Origin: Gnetum montanum
Lineage: Eukaryota; Streptophyta; Gnetopsida; Gnetales; Gnetaceae
NCBI GenBank assembly: GCA_015680685.1
Contig: MNCI01008967.1
Span: 187,386-251,385, forward strand
DNA length: 64,000 bases
Reading direction: 5' to 3'
Within the stretch, counting starts at the first letter, position 1; every line of letters begins with the position of its first letter. A program made the translations under genes and the position numbers. The notes beneath the pieces are model-generated. The model was not told the DNA's origin and did no database searches. It saw nothing but the letters and a program-made list of their open reading frames with translations. Below, piece after piece: positions 32,280 through 44,579 of this stretch.

Positions 32280-35200
32280 TCAACCATTGATACTCAATTG
32301 TTTCTTGATGGCCTTTACGTTGAGCGTTGCGTAAGGGCGAGGAGACTTATGGTTTGACTCCTCTACACTGCCATCCGGGAATGGCAGGTCGGCTCAAGCT
32401 AGACCGTCATCATTATTGTCAACTTGTTGAGGGGTTTCGAGATGAGTCTGATCATCCGTCGTTTCTATCTCTGAACCCTGTTCCTCTTCAATGTTACTGA
32501 CGGTCCTAGGAGTGATTTCGTCACTGTGTATCACAACCTCCCCTCTAGCATAGGGCAGGTGTATTTCTTGATGTATTGGTGACGAAACCGCCCTCAGCTG
32601 GGCTAACCACGACCTCCCCAAGATCAGGTTGAACCCTGGCATCTCCTCAACGACTAAGAAAGTGGCCTCTGTTGGGAATTGATCCCCCACAACAAACTCA
32701 ATATGCACTGTCCCCTTAACCTGAACCCGTGCCCCGTTAAACAATTTTACGTAGGCCATCGTTGTGGGCATGATCTGGTCGACCAGACCCAACCTATCCA
32801 CGATGGAATAGGAAATGAAGTTGGTAGCCGTGCCATCGTCTACGTGCACTCTCCGGATTCGGTATTGACCGACCCGGATAGTGATAAACATAGGTTCAGT
32901 TGTCACCTGACCTTTCTCAGGATCGTCTTTGATAGACCCATCATGGAAGGTCAGCGAGGTAGGCCTGGGTTGTTCAGCTTCAGAAGGAAACATGATAGCA
33001 TGTATCGCTTCCTCTGCTGCTGGCAAGCTTTCATCCACTGTTATGGATGTCAGCATGCGAACCATAGCCTCACGGTGTTCTCAAGATGTCATAAGTAGGT
33101 CGTAAAGGCTCAGTGTTGTATTCTTTTGTTTGAGAGCCTGTTTAACTTGCGTAAATGCATCGAGGAGGTCCTTCTCTTGGCCAGGTTGCTTACCCCCCTT
33201 GTCCTCTTCCATTTGCCCTAGGAGACGGATCTCCCGGGGTGGAATGGAGTTAGTCGTAGGATTGCTCTTTCCTTTGGCAAGAGAAGGTGGCTGCATTTTT
33301 GCACCTTTATCCTGCTTCTGAGGCATAGACGAAGGTGCAGAGGCTAGGGGCCTAGGCTTAGGGAAGCTGAGCGTAAGGTGGTCTTTTGTGGCGTTAACTG
33401 GCATATTCTCCCCCTTTCGCTTGGGAGGTGATGGAGACCTCTTTTGGTTGGAGGTCTACCCCTGCGTGAGAGGAGCAGCCTGTGGTTTTGGCACCCTGAT
33501 AATGAAGGGCGCCCTAGGCGTGGGTGCGGATGAGGCCGCGGCTTGGCTGTTATTGCGTGACTGAGAGTGCATCCGGGAAGGTGCCCGTATGATGAAGGGC
33601 TGCTTCGAGACCCCGCTGGCAGCCAATGAGATGGTTGGCCCCCTTTGTGAGCTGGCAGGGACATGCAAAATAAAAGGTTATTTTGGTGGTTCCCTTTTCT
33701 CACTGTTCCTACTCACCATAGTGATCATATAAGGATCGTCGTTTGCGTTCAATGGGTCCTTGTATACGTGCAATGTTTGATTTTCCGGATGCATCGAGTT
33801 GCTGGCATCCAACTTGAGCGAACCATCATCTAGCATGCGTTGAATGTCATCTTTCAACACCCAGCAATAATCCGTATCATGACCACACAGCTGGTGGTAG
33901 TCACAGAAACAGTCCAGCCTGAAAGATTGTGGAACTGGTGGTTCATTAGGTAAGGCTAAGGAAGGGTTCTTCAGCAGTTCACAATTGCGTTTGTGACGCT
34001 TCAGAGCCTCCTCGGACACTTTCTTAGGTTGAATGTGCCCTGCCCCTAATAGTTGTTTCAGCAGTTTAGAATGCTTTACAGGTAATGCCATGTACTTTGA
34101 GCGATCCTTACACTCAAAGTTTGGCTTAGGCTGGGGGGCCTTTTCAGGAGCAGCAGTGTCCTGACTGGTGCTGGCACCAGTTGTAGTTTCAGGAGGCGCA
34201 GTGGGTGCCTTTTTGTTCTTCGCCTTTGTACTCTCAGTCATTGCAGCTACCGTCATTTTTGCTACTTTGCCTTTGTCTTTGTTCTTGTTATGTGCATTCT
34301 TAGAGGTGACATACGCCAGGTCTTTGCTGGCCTCCGCAGCATCTTGGATGCTTCTAACTTGAGCGAAGGCCTGATGTAAAGAATTGGAGGATAGGTAGTA
34401 TAGCTTTGACTTAATAAAGTCATTGACTGCTTCCTTGAATATAGCCAGCGTATGTGAGTCCACGATCGGTTTGCGGATCTCATTCAAGGTAGCAGTCCAG
34501 CGCTGTATAAACTTTTGGACAGGCTCGAGCGGGTCTTGTTTCACCCCCATAAGCTGATCCAATGTGACTTTTGGTTTCAAATTGTATTTGAAGCGAGTCA
34601 CAAATTGGGTCAGCAGCACTTCCAGGGTTGAGATGGAAGAGCGTGGGAGGGCTCGGTACCAATCCAAAGCTTTCCCTGTTAAAGACATCGCAAAGACTCG
34701 GATGATAGTGTGTCGCCATTGTTGCAACAATAAGGACTCAGATCTAAACGTGACAAGGTGAGCGTTGGGATCTTCCTCCCCATTATATTTGGTGAAATGA
34801 GGCAGGGACATCCCCGGCGGCAACGACAACATAGGAACCGCTGAACTGATCGGATCGTCCTGGTAAAAGTCCTTGATCTGGACGGTGTCAGAACCAGCGG
34901 CTTTGAGGCGTCGAACCTCTTTAGTAAGGGTTTGTATCAACTGGAAGGCTTGGTCCAGGCCTGTTAACAGAGGTGTTTGCGCGGAAGGCACAGGAGGTTG
35001 GACCGGGAGGGCGGCGCTAGGAAATGGAAGGGATGAGCGAGGTTGACTGGCTGCTGGTGGGACAGGGATCCCGGCAGGCGGGGAAGCCTATGAAGACCAC
35101 CACCCACTGGTTTGTGCAGGGGGGTTGGCCGCCACCTGTTGTGCGAGATAAGGGTAAAAATATTGCGGTACCCCCTGTGGAACATACGTTGCGGGTGCAA

Positions 35201-36068
35201 CGGGGGGTTGCACGCCGTACACCACAGACTGGGTTTGTTGCGCCGCCGGGTTGGCCCACTGACCTGCGACAGGCTGTTGGGCGTAAGGTTGCGGTTGCAT
35301 GGCTACGGTAATCTGTTGGGTTGGAGGGGATGGAAGCGACAAGGTCTACGTCGGGCGTGTTGCGGATATGTTGTGGGGTTGTATCTGAGGAATGAAGTGG
35401 GATGCAACGGTCGCCGGGACCACCACTGGGATGCTAATTACGCACGGTGATGAAACCGCCCCCATGTTATTGTGGGGCACTTGTACTTGCAGCCTAGATG
35501 GTTGCGTAGTAGCCTATGGAAGGGCAGGAATGTGCATCTGTGCCGTCGTGGCCGTGTTAAGAGAGGCAGCGTCTCCATTGAAAGGCAACAGGGGATTTAC
35601 GTACGTATGGGGGCTCAGGGTATAGAATGAATGTTCCGACTGGGCTGCGAATTCGTCGTCCTCCTCCTCCCCATTCTGAGGTTCAACCATAGCCTGTGCA
35701 GCCTGACTCTTGGCCATGACCAAGTGTGTGATGAGTTCGTGTTGCTGCTCGGTCAAAGGAATGATGTCGTAAGCTGTTGGCTTGAAGTCATGGCCCCCTC
35801 AGTGGACCACCTCAAAGTTTCGTTTTGCTTCGACTTCAGCACGGCTAAGGGCCAGCTTCACCTGGATCTTAACACATATAAAATTGTATTCTTTAGGGGT
35901 TATGACTGTGAAGATGGGCTCTTTTCCCTGAAGTCTCAATGATCGGCACAATGGCCCCTGAGACCCTATTGCGCCTGGAGCTGGTCGGGTGACCGCAATA
36001 GGGTTCACAGATGTGGCACCTAGATCGGTGGGGACCATGGCAGTTGTGGTTGTGTACAAGGAATCCAT
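32280..36068 (-). pseudogene. gag-pro: Gag-protease of element B, one frame with in-frame stops
   Basis: Gag to protease stays in a single frame from ATG 36068 to TGA 32280. Stops lie near 35797, 35514, 35343, 35086, 33678, 33456, 33081 and 32394; several sit at probable CAG or CGA codons. A 437-codon stretch (33678-34991) is open: LPHFTKYNGEEDPNAHL, MSLTGKALDWYRALP, QKFIQRWTATLNEI, then the Tat knuckle CDYHQLCGHDTDYC. A Pro-rich region has two PFIIR repeats. Protease (about 32500-33000): RRVHVDDGTATNFISYSIVD, so the catalytic D[ST]G is DDG, then FNLILGRSWLAQLRAV. The end IKKQLSING TGA resembles C and D, so this ORF terminates before pol. Confidence 0.9.
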
Positions 36069-36290
36069 TGAGCAATAAGATTAGTGGTAATTGATAACCG
36101 GATCTAAGAACTGGTTGGCAACAAAAGCACAAAATGTAGGCTTTCTACCCTGTAGGATTTCAAAGAAATCGTCCTTGCGACCGATCTATACCACGCGATT
36201 GGCCGTAAACTTCCCTAGAGGTCTTACGTCTACGATTTAGGGTATGGATTACTAATAGGGCTACCCAAAATATTTGGATCGGAGCTTGAA

Positions 36291-36309
36291 GGCCCTCCTT
36301 CTAGTGCCA
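36291..36309 (-). other. Primer-binding site of element B (tRNA-Asn)
   Basis: TGGCACTAGAAGGAGGGCC on the minus strand, six bases inside the 5' LTR. The 3' end of plant tRNA-Asn(GTT) has the complement TGGCGCTAGAAGGAGGTC; differences are G5A (CpG decay) and one near the end. Confidence 0.8.
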
Positions 36310-36315
36310 AAAAAA

Positions 36316-37739
36316 TGTAACGATGGAAAACGTCGGCAGCTGGAAAATACTAAACGAAATTTTGTGTACACAGTTTTAACCACGGATCCACGCGAGGGCT
36401 ATGCTGGAAAGACGAATCCATGGTGCCCTGAATGGTCTTGTCGATCAGATAGGAACTTACTAATTAGTAAATTGATGAATGTCTCGTGGAACGATCTGAT
36501 TCGAGAAATCACACAACGAGGAAAAAAAATGACTTGAACGAATCGCAACGATGATAATGCTAAACGCGATAAGAGGAGGCTAGCACAAGAGAAACACGTA
36601 ATTTCAAGATCTATGCTTTGACTTGGAAAAATGTATATTCTGTATGCCACATTACACTAGGGAGACCCCGATTGCTTGATGTAAGGTAAGCACAAAATAA
36701 CAAGAAAACTGTCCAGGCAGAAATTCGATCTACCTCACGGGCTAGAGCTGGGATGCAAGGAAGGTCAAGCTCTGACGTCTACCAATCAACTGCTTCTGAC
36801 CAATAGAGTCTTCCCCAATAGAACAATTGCTCTTGTCATCGGTGCTCAAAGCGAACCGTGCTCCGTTTCTGCTGTAAGGTGATGCTGTCAACAATTGCCA
36901 AAGCGGTGCTCTCTGTATCTCTGCTCAAAAGTGATAAGTGCTCCAGTGCTCAAAAAAATGCCTTTGCTTCTTTGATTTGCCAACCCTTGTATCTTTGTCA
37001 ACTAGGGTATTTATAGGCTATCATGTCTTGTGGAAGGGGCGCAACCCTAATGACGTGTGTCCCGAGTGTTTCGGGCACTGTTGGTCAAACTGTTTTTGTG
37101 TGAAACTTCATGATTACGCATAATACACTTGTTTCCGTATTGTGCATGTAAGGAGCAGGTGCATGTCGTGTGTGTTTCAATTGTCTTTGGGTTACATTAC
37201 GCTCATTCATGCTGCATTGCGTGCACGAGCGTAACATAACATGGGAACAAGGCATCTAAGCTATTTAGGCTTGCGTACGTAGCCGTGCGTAATGAAGCGT
37301 AAATGATGTCCAGCTTGGCGACGCAATACGCTATGATACGCTGCGTTGCGTGATGAGCGTATAATGAGCAATCACACTTTCTTGCCTTTGACTATTTTTT
37401 TTGAGCTCATCACGCTGCCGTGCGTAACAGAGCGTAAACTCGTCCTTGAACAAGAGACTTAGCAAATATACAAAAATTCGTATATTACGCTGCTCAAGCT
37501 TCTCCCCATGCCAAAGTAACAGAATTATGCTAAGCGACATTACGCAGCATCGCGTGATACAGCATAAATAGCAAAAACACAGTAAGAGTAGAAATCTGCA
37601 TAGGAAGTTAAAGACTTGATGCTATGCGCCTCTCGGTGCTGCTCCATCTTATTTTTCCTTCTGGAATTCTGACATGCACCTCTACCTGAATTACGAATCA
37701 TTGCCTGAGGCCGACTCGCAATTTTTTCACGGTGTTTCA
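36316..37739 (-). mobile_element. 5' LTR of element B (1,424 bp)
   Basis: Starts TGTAACGATGG and ends GGTGTTTCA; partner of 24740-26163. TATA box on the minus strand at 37008-37015. Confidence 0.93.
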
Positions 37740-37744
37740 ATGGC
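37740..37744. repeat. Target-site duplication of element B, right copy
   Basis: ATGGC, identical to 24735-24739. Confidence 0.95.
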
Positions 37745-39111
37745 GAACACACGCAAGATTGCATGGGGCCATGCCTGAAGAAACAAGCATTCTAGTCTAA
37801 ATGTGACTAGATGGGTGTTGGGGTCTCCTTCCCCATTGTATTTGGTTAGTTGAGGTAAAGAAACTCCTTTGGGCAAGGTTAATGGTGGTACCGAAGAGCT
37901 AATAGGATTGTCTTGGTAAAAATCTAACACTTTAAGCTCTTCAACGTTAGTGGTTTTGAGGCATTTTACCTCATCAGTGAGCTCTTGCATCATCTTTTTG
38001 GCTTTGGCCCATTCTTGGGCACTTGGTGGAGTAGTAGGTTGGCTAGTTTGAGTGGCATACAAATTAGACTGCTATACGATTGGTAGGAATGATGATTGGT
38101 GAGTGATCGGAGGTTGCATTTGTGGAATATTTATAGTGGGTGCTACTAAGGGCAGCATACCGTAAGGTGCAGGTTGTTGTTGTTGAGTAACAGGGGTGGT
38201 CCATTGGCCAATTGTGGGTTCTAGAATAGATTGTTATGACTAGACACCTGGGACGGGCCATTGCCCAACGGTGGGTTGTGAAGGAAGGCTTTGTACTTGG
38301 TGTTGTACTAGAGGAGCTAAGGGTGTGGTATGAACCTGCACTTGTGGGATGAAGTGTGTAGATGTGGAAGCGGGTATCACAGATGTCATCCCAATTACTT
38401 GGGATGGAAAAGTTGCTCCTACATTAATTTGAGAGGGGGGTTGTTGGGGTTATACTTGTAAGAGAGGGGATAACATGGTGACTTGATGAATAGTGAGGAT
38501 GAGTACATTGAATTGAGCGTTGGTCATAGGGAGAGTGGAAATAAGAGTGGGTGCTTCCTGTTGGGGGACATGCGCTTGAGTGGTTTTAAATGAACGAAGG
38601 GACATGGTCTCCCCCATGAAGGGGTGAAATAACGGATTTGCATAAGTGTGCGGACTGAGAATATGGTACAAATCCCCAAGCTCAGATTGAGCTGCGAAAT
38701 TATCTTCTTCATCTTCATTTTGAGGCTCTACGACGGGTTGGTGTGAGGTTTGGTTCCTTACCATGAGGATCTGGGATATAAGTTCATGATGAGATTTGGA
38801 TAGGGGAATCACATCGTATGCTAAGGGGATAAAGTTATGGCCCCCCTTATGGAAGAACTCAAAATGTCATTTTGCTTCCATTTTCATGCGATCGGTGGGT
38901 AGGTTATCTTTACACAGATGAAGTTGTATTGTTCTGGGGTGAAAATTGTATAGGCAGGGTCTTTGCCTTGTAACCTAAGTGACTGATGGGTTGGCCCTTG
39001 AAGGTTCATATATTTGACAGTGACTATGGATTTAGTTGTGGTCACAGGATTTGAGATTTTAGTGTTGAGGTTAGCGTGCGTAACTAGGTTCAGCGTGAGT
39101 AAGCTCAGCAT
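37745..39111 (-). pseudogene. gag: Gag N-terminal part of element D, cut by element B
   Basis: From about 39111 (ATG, MLSLLTLNLVTHANLNTK) with SLRLQGKDPAYTIFTPEQYN, which matches SLRLQGKEPIFTVITPKEYN at the start of B's gag. After a frameshift near 38830 it continues SHHELISQILMVRNQ, a Gln/Pro-rich stretch, VLDFYQDNPISSSVPPLTLP, LTKYNGEGDPNTHLVTF, and stops at AILRVFA where B is inserted. The other half is at 22015-24734. Several TAG codons interrupt it. The family role is the structural capsid protein. Confidence 0.85.
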
Positions 39112-39360
39112 GCGTAACTAGGTTCAACGTGAGCAAGCTCAGCGTGCGTAATTGGGTTTAGCATGAGCAAGGTCAGCGTGCGTGACTAGGTTTAGCATGA
39201 GCAAGCTCAGCATGCGTAACTAGGTTCAGCATGAGCAAGCTCAGCATGCATAACTGGGTTCAGCGTGAGCAAGCTTAGCGTGCATAACAGGGTTCAACGT
39301 GAGCAAGCTCAGCGTGCATAACTAGGTTAAGCATGCATAAATCTACAACGTGATCAAGCT
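39065..39360. repeat. 34-bp tandem repeat in the leader/gag start of element D
   Basis: About eight to nine copies of a 33-34 bp unit of the form GTTCAGCGTGAGCAAGCTC followed by AGCGTGCGTAACTAG, with a few C/T differences. It overlaps the presumed gag start and contains the AGCGTGA word that is common in LTR D. Confidence 0.85.
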
Positions 39361-39462
39361 TAGCATGAATAGGATCAATGTTAATGAGTCTTTTGGTTTC
39401 AGTGCTTAATTAGTACAACGTTTCGAACTGTGGGATGACTAAGGTTTTGTCAAACAGTAAGG

Positions 39463-39480
39463 GCCCTCGTTCTAGCGCCA
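39463..39480 (-). other. Primer-binding site of element D (tRNA-Asn)
   Basis: TGGCGCTAGAACGAGGGC on the minus strand, five bases inside the 5' LTR. The first eleven bases match the complement of plant tRNA-Asn exactly; GAGG also matches. Confidence 0.8.
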
Positions 39481-39485
39481 ATTTT

Positions 39486-41186
39486 TGTACTGTCCGAAAT
39501 CATCAGCGTAAGGCTGAAGGAAAAATGAACTTTGAAAGACCTCTGGAGAGATACAGACAACCCTACCTTCATGTGAGGGAAAGCTAGAAAAAAATTAAGG
39601 CAGAGTGCCTTGGATGGTCTACACGTAGATCAACCAAGGACTTTCCTGAGCATACAGTATTGCCTGTGCTGAGGTTATCGTCACAAATGTAAAATAGAGA
39701 AAATAATGTAACGCAAGGTAACGTAATGGAATGTAACGAAACGTAATGAAACTTAACGAAATGTAATGGAATGTAAACATAAACAGAATGTATGCAAGAA
39801 CATGCAATGAAATGGAACAGTGCAAACAATAAATCAAAACATCACAATGGATGGCAAAAAGTGAACAAGGTTGTATTTAATCAACAAGATGTGCATCGGC
39901 CAAAAACGTAGTTGCATCGCAAGTCGAATGTTAAGCTTCGATGCAAGGTGTTTATAGGTGCTGGGAATCACGTGTGTCTGGGCTTAGGATTGCTTGTTTT
40001 CTTCCTTCGATTTTTTTTCCAACCTCGTTTATGTCCATGAATAGGGTATTTATGCATTTGTCTAGGCCTAGGAGTAGGAATGAATGAGATCGATAGATGT
40101 GAGATGAGAGAAAGACAGATTGCGTGATAGGTGTACATGGGCAAACTACGTTCTAGACCAGGTGCACTGTATCTTACAACATAAGCTAGCTTATGCTCGT
40201 GGAAGCAGTGTAAGGGCTTGACGAGCTCACAAATGGTGAAGCTTACAATGAAAATTTACAATGAATTTGCAATTAGAATTTGACTCTAGGTCGCTTGTAA
40301 CTTCATAGTCTCTTGGATCTACTGCTACAGGACGTTGATTTGAAATGTTTTTTGTTTTACCAAGGTTGTTAGCATGAGTTGATCTTGCCCTGGCATGTCT
40401 TTGCATGTGTCTAAAATGCTCTAGGACACTTTTGGCAGCTCACGCCGGGCTCACATTGTCAGCGTAACCTCAGCATGAATTTGGCATGAGCTAGTTGGAA
40501 TGGTTCATTTCACACCAAATCCTGATTTTTGAGGTCTTTCCTTCAATTTTAACTTCTGCCTACCTTTTGGGGCCATCTAGATGCTAGCTTTGACCCTGTT
40601 TGTGCTTGATTTAAGCCATTTTGGTAACTCACGCTGGGCTCATGTTGTCAGCATGACTCCAATGTGACTTCAGCGTGACTTGGGCATGACCAGGGCATGA
40701 GCTAGGCGTAAACAAGTCAAAATTCCATGTTTCACATCCAAACTTTGATTTTTAATGCCTGTTAACAAGTGAAACTATTTCCTATCCTTGGGAGTTTAGT
40801 TGATGCTGAAATTATGCTTGGGACTGCTTGTTTAGTCTATTTTCTACTTGGTCACATTGCGCTCATGCTCCAGCATGACCCCAGCGTGACCTGGGTGTGA
40901 GCAGCGGAAGCAATGTATTTTCAAGCCCAAAATTAGGATTCTGAGGGCTAGAAACGTGGGGTAACCATCAGTGGACCATTAGGATGACTTGTTCCTTTAA
41001 AATCAGGCCATTTTAACACTTTTTTGAGGTTGTTATGAGTCACTCATGCTAGGAGCAAGCTAGCTTTACAGCATGAGCAAATTAGCTTGAGTTCCATGTT
41101 GTAGTCGAGAGTTTTCTTCTTAAGACTTGAGAGGCTTTGAATTGTTCTCGTTTCAAAGTGTTGAGCTGAAATTTTGTGGTGTTTCA
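39486..41186 (-). mobile_element. 5' LTR of element D (1,701 bp)
   Basis: Starts TGTACTGTCCGAAATC and ends GTGGTGTTTCA; partner of 9194-10858. TATA-like TATAAACA on the minus strand at 39949-39956. The 36-bp length difference from its partner comes from small indels. Confidence 0.9.
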
Positions 41187-41191
41187 CTACC
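41187..41191. repeat. Target-site duplication of element D, right copy
   Basis: CTACC, identical to 9189-9193; followed by AG, the acceptor of the interrupted intron. Confidence 0.9.
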
Positions 41192-44100
41192 AGGTTCTTC
41201 AACAATGATGATGGGGTTCACGACCAATCAGGTCTACTAGCTACAACACAGTGAGCCCTACAGGAGTTATCTTCTGCGGAGAACCTGTGGGCGGGTGTGA
41301 TCGGTTAGTGCAGGGGTGAATACCACACCTACCCAAGCATGTATCATCTTTCCTATAATCAGTGAAAGGGGAAGGGTTGGCTGGATGAGGAGTGGAAAGA
41401 ACCCTTCAAGCAAATCACGGTTGAAGAAGTTCTGGTTGAAGTCTCGCTGTTCCCGTTATTGTATAGGCCCGGTAGGCCAAACAATAAGTGTCGCATGTTC
41501 AAGTGTTTTTGTAATCCTTGTATTTTCTGCATTTTTACGTTAAGAATTTTTGTGAAAACTACTGCAGGGGTGAAGAAGCCCCAGGAAGTGACAGTGGCAA
41601 CTACTGAGATGCAGGGGGAAAACATCTACTTCAAATATAGTGAAGTAGAAGCGAGCTAATGCTGGCTAAATCATGGGGCATAGGACTCCTTGGTTGAGAA
41701 CATCCAAAGGGTGGGGCTTATGGACTTGTTCATGGCCCATAATCCAAGAGTTCTTGCCATCAAGATGCTTTCCCTAGTCAACTCTTTTTTTTAAAGGATG
41801 GACTGCTTCCACGTGCACATACGGGACGTGTGGGTGGTCATTGAAATCAATGACCAGTTGTTTACAGACCTACTCGGTGTTCCTGCTAATGGCATCCTCA
41901 TAGGATTGAAGGAAAAGAAGGAGTTGATCCTTCAAAAGAAGGATATTCAGGAGTGGTTGGGGCTTTTTAAGGAGTGAAAATGGCTCCCCATGGATGAGCT
42001 TAAGGATGGACCCACCATGGAGATATACCCCGTCTTCCGTGCTCGTGCATTTTCCCAGCTACTTACCCAAGGGAAGGTCTTGGGGCTTGAGTAGGCTTGG
42101 ATAATGTGGGAGGTTATGGAAGAAGGGGCCATTACAATTGGGCCAATTTTCTATGTAAAGGCTTGTAGGATGAGATTTTGGGGCTTTGTCAGAAAACGGA
42201 GTCCCGCTCCAACATACACTATGCCTTCTACATAGGCTGTCTGAAGCGCTTCGTGAAGTTTCTGGTGGTTTAGGAGAATGGAGTCTGGGTCATGCAGAAT
42301 CGCAACCAGATTTCTAGACCATGGATTCACCAGATCCTCTAGACCACAAGAGCCCAAGATCCCCTAGAAATAATCAGGGAGTCGTTTTCTGTAATGACCA
42401 AGGATCGGGTGGCTCGCAATGTATGTGGCCAAGATAGCATAGGAGAGACGTCCCCTGCTATAGTTGGTAGCGTGATGCAGGGGGAACATTTCCTAGTTGA
42501 GACTGTGCCCAAGGGGTTTCAAAGGAAGAGGCCTCCCCCAGCTAAGGAGACCCTTCACATGGAGGAAGAGGAGGGACGAAGATTGCAGCTTAAGCTGTAG
42601 ACGATGCAACCCCCATTGGTAAATGCTTTTGTGTAATGCTTAGATTTTTATTGTTTGCTATGCTATGCTGTGTTAGGTGATGTAGCGTAGCGTAGCACCT
42701 GCTCTGAGCTAACTTTTTTTGGACTAATGTGAACATGTTTCTTTGCAAAGGAGGAAGAAGAAGAAGAAGAAGAAGAAGGCGATGAGGAAGTGTTGGCCCC
42801 TAAGACGGGGGCAACAAATAAAGACACAGAGGCCCTAGTCTCAGAGGAAAGGGCTCTGGTCAAGAATAAAGGAGCTCCTATTGCTAGGGAAGGGGATCTT
42901 ATCATTAGGGAGCATCCTCCTACCAATGAGGAGGTACCTCCTTTAAATAAAAAAGAAACTAGTCTCCTGAAAGGAAAGGCACTAGCGCATGAGGAAGGAG
43001 CTCGTGCAGACTTGGTAGAGTCTTCTACCAAGGCTACTGTCATCGTCTTGCATTAGCAAGAAGAGAGACCACCACTAGATGTTGGTGAGTTTGGCAAATA
43101 TGTTTGCCTTATCACATCCTATTTTGGCCATTACTAATATGTTTAGTTGTGTAACAGGCACTACTGCTGATGCTTCAAGACCTCCTTCGATTCGTGCAAA
43201 GTCATGGGCTGAGATCCTTGACAAGATTGCATTCATGTAGGGACTTGTTGACGACATGATCAAGCACCTTTAGCAGGCAGACCTTGATGTGGATAAGTAG
43301 TAGTATTAAGTGCTTGTGTGTTGTTATGTTAAAAACTTTGAGTTTTCTGATCTTGTTATGCTAACGCGATTGCTATGCTCTTTGTGTTATGGAAGCCTCT
43401 CAGCTCAAATGGGACTCAGCACGATCCATGAAATCAGTGTCATGCCTACATTCTCACCTAGAGTGACCGAGGTACCTCGTCGCATGTTCAACGAGGCTTG
43501 CAAATGCATTTTGCACTTGGCACGCTCCTTGTGGGAGTATAAGCGCATCAACGAGGACCTATGGAAATGGGTCCAAAGGGCTGAGCAAAGAGAGGCTGAC
43601 CTAGTTGCTGAGGTTGAGGAACAAGTTCCTCATATCCCGTGACACTAATGATGAGGACTGGCACATGGTTGTGGTAGACTATGCCAGGTTTTGGACTCTT
43701 GCGCGTTAGAACGTTGAAGCCACTCATGAGATAATTGAACAACAGATGCAAATAGACTTGCTAGCCTAGAAGTGTCAAGACATGAAAGATTTTAGTGCCA
43801 AGGTTTTCAAATGGGGATAGTCCCAAAGAAACCACAAACACATGTATAAGTGGGAAAATGACACTCATCGAAAATTGTACAAAGACACTGTTGTGAAGGC
43901 GTTTACGTATGAAGCATTCGTGAATGCCATCAAAGCTGTTGAGGCCTATGCCAAGTTCAAAGAGTAGGTAAAGGTTACAAAATTTCTCGACCTGAAAGTG
44001 GACCTTCCTACAGGAGAGACCACAACCTTCTCCTTTTCCCCAGGACCTCCAAGATGGATGACCATCGAAAGGGAGAGAGCCGCTGCTATGGATGCTGAAC

Positions 44101-44425
44101 CCAACAACAGGCATTGGATGGACATCACGGAAGAGGAGATCTAGTGTCACCTCAGGCTTGGTTTAGACCAAATACCCTTTGAGACTGATGCAAGCCCTTC
44201 TCAGGTTAGTTGCTTCACTATATTTATGCATATGCTATGTTGTAGTTTGCGTTTGTTGCCCTAGCTGACTACTTCATTCCTATGATGTAGGCTCTAGATG
44301 AGGGTGCAAGGCCCATAGAGGGAGGGAATGAAGAACCAGTCGATAACAATGCATGGGAAGGTGATGAAAAAGTAGATGAAGTGGGGGCGAATGGCGAGGA
44401 TGACGCAAAAAGAGACAACCCATGA
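41192..44425 (+). pseudogene. Antisense spliced gene of element C, 3' exons
   Basis: Continues the gene begun at 8030. Exons: 41194-41487, 41568-42618, 42751-43084, 43158 to about 43300, about 43394-44204, 44291-44425; introns 80, 132, 73, about 95 and 86 bp. The first exon ends the NIF-like part (HDQSGLLATTQ, LQELSSAENLWAGVIG). The next exon holds VGLMDLFMAHNPRVLAIKML, LFTDLLGVPANGI, YPVFRARAFSQLLTQGK, SRSNIHYAFYIGCLKRFVKF and SRPWIHQIL, homologous to D and B. Then comes a Glu run, EEEEEEEEGDEEVLAPKTGA. Later exons carry DDMIKHL, NDEDWHMVVVDYARFW, HKHMYKWENDTHRKLYKD and PPRWMTIERER. It ends DAKRDNP TGA (44423-44425); AATAAA follows at 44524. Frameshifts and stops are frequent. Some boundaries (near 43300 and 43394) are approximate. 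Confidence 0.6.
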
Positions 44426-44579
44426 CCGCATGGGAGTTTCTTTTTGAAACTTTGAAATTTTGTAAAAGTCTTGCAAACATTGTTAATAGGAAAAAGTTTT
44501 GAATGAAATGAAAAAATTCAGAAAATAAATCGATTTTGCATTAACTTATGTATCATGTAAAGGTTTCATGCTTTCATGT

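Larger units (their letters stand above)
24740..37739 (-). mobile_element. Element B: youngest Tat/Ogre-like retrotransposon, 13,000 bp, inserted in gag of D
   Basis: Two 1,424-bp LTRs (24740-26163 and 36316-37739), a tRNA-Asn type PBS (36291-36309), PPT (26164 on), and a 5-bp duplication ATGGC. Minus-strand order: gag-protease (32280-36068), hairpin repeats (31877-32056), antisense gene (29216-31727), then directly the tail of the second RNase H and integrase (27821-29215), and hairpin repeats (27261-27796). RT, the first RNase H and most of the second are deleted, together with the 5' exons of the antisense gene. It could move only with help in trans, and its integrase is also damaged. Confidence 0.93.
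9194..41186 (-). mobile_element. Element D: Tat/Ogre-like retrotransposon nested in C, carrying B
   Basis: Bounded by LTRs 9194-10858 and 39486-41186 and by a perfect 5-bp duplication CTACC. On the minus strand the order is 5' LTR, PBS (39463-39480), leader with tandem repeats, gag (interrupted by B), protease, hairpin repeats, antisense spliced gene, hairpin repeats, pol (12351-15824), hairpin repeats, PPT, 3' LTR. Without B and one target copy it is 18,988 bp, in the size class of Ogre giants. Pol stays in one frame and is broken only by stops, so D is younger than C. Confidence 0.9.
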
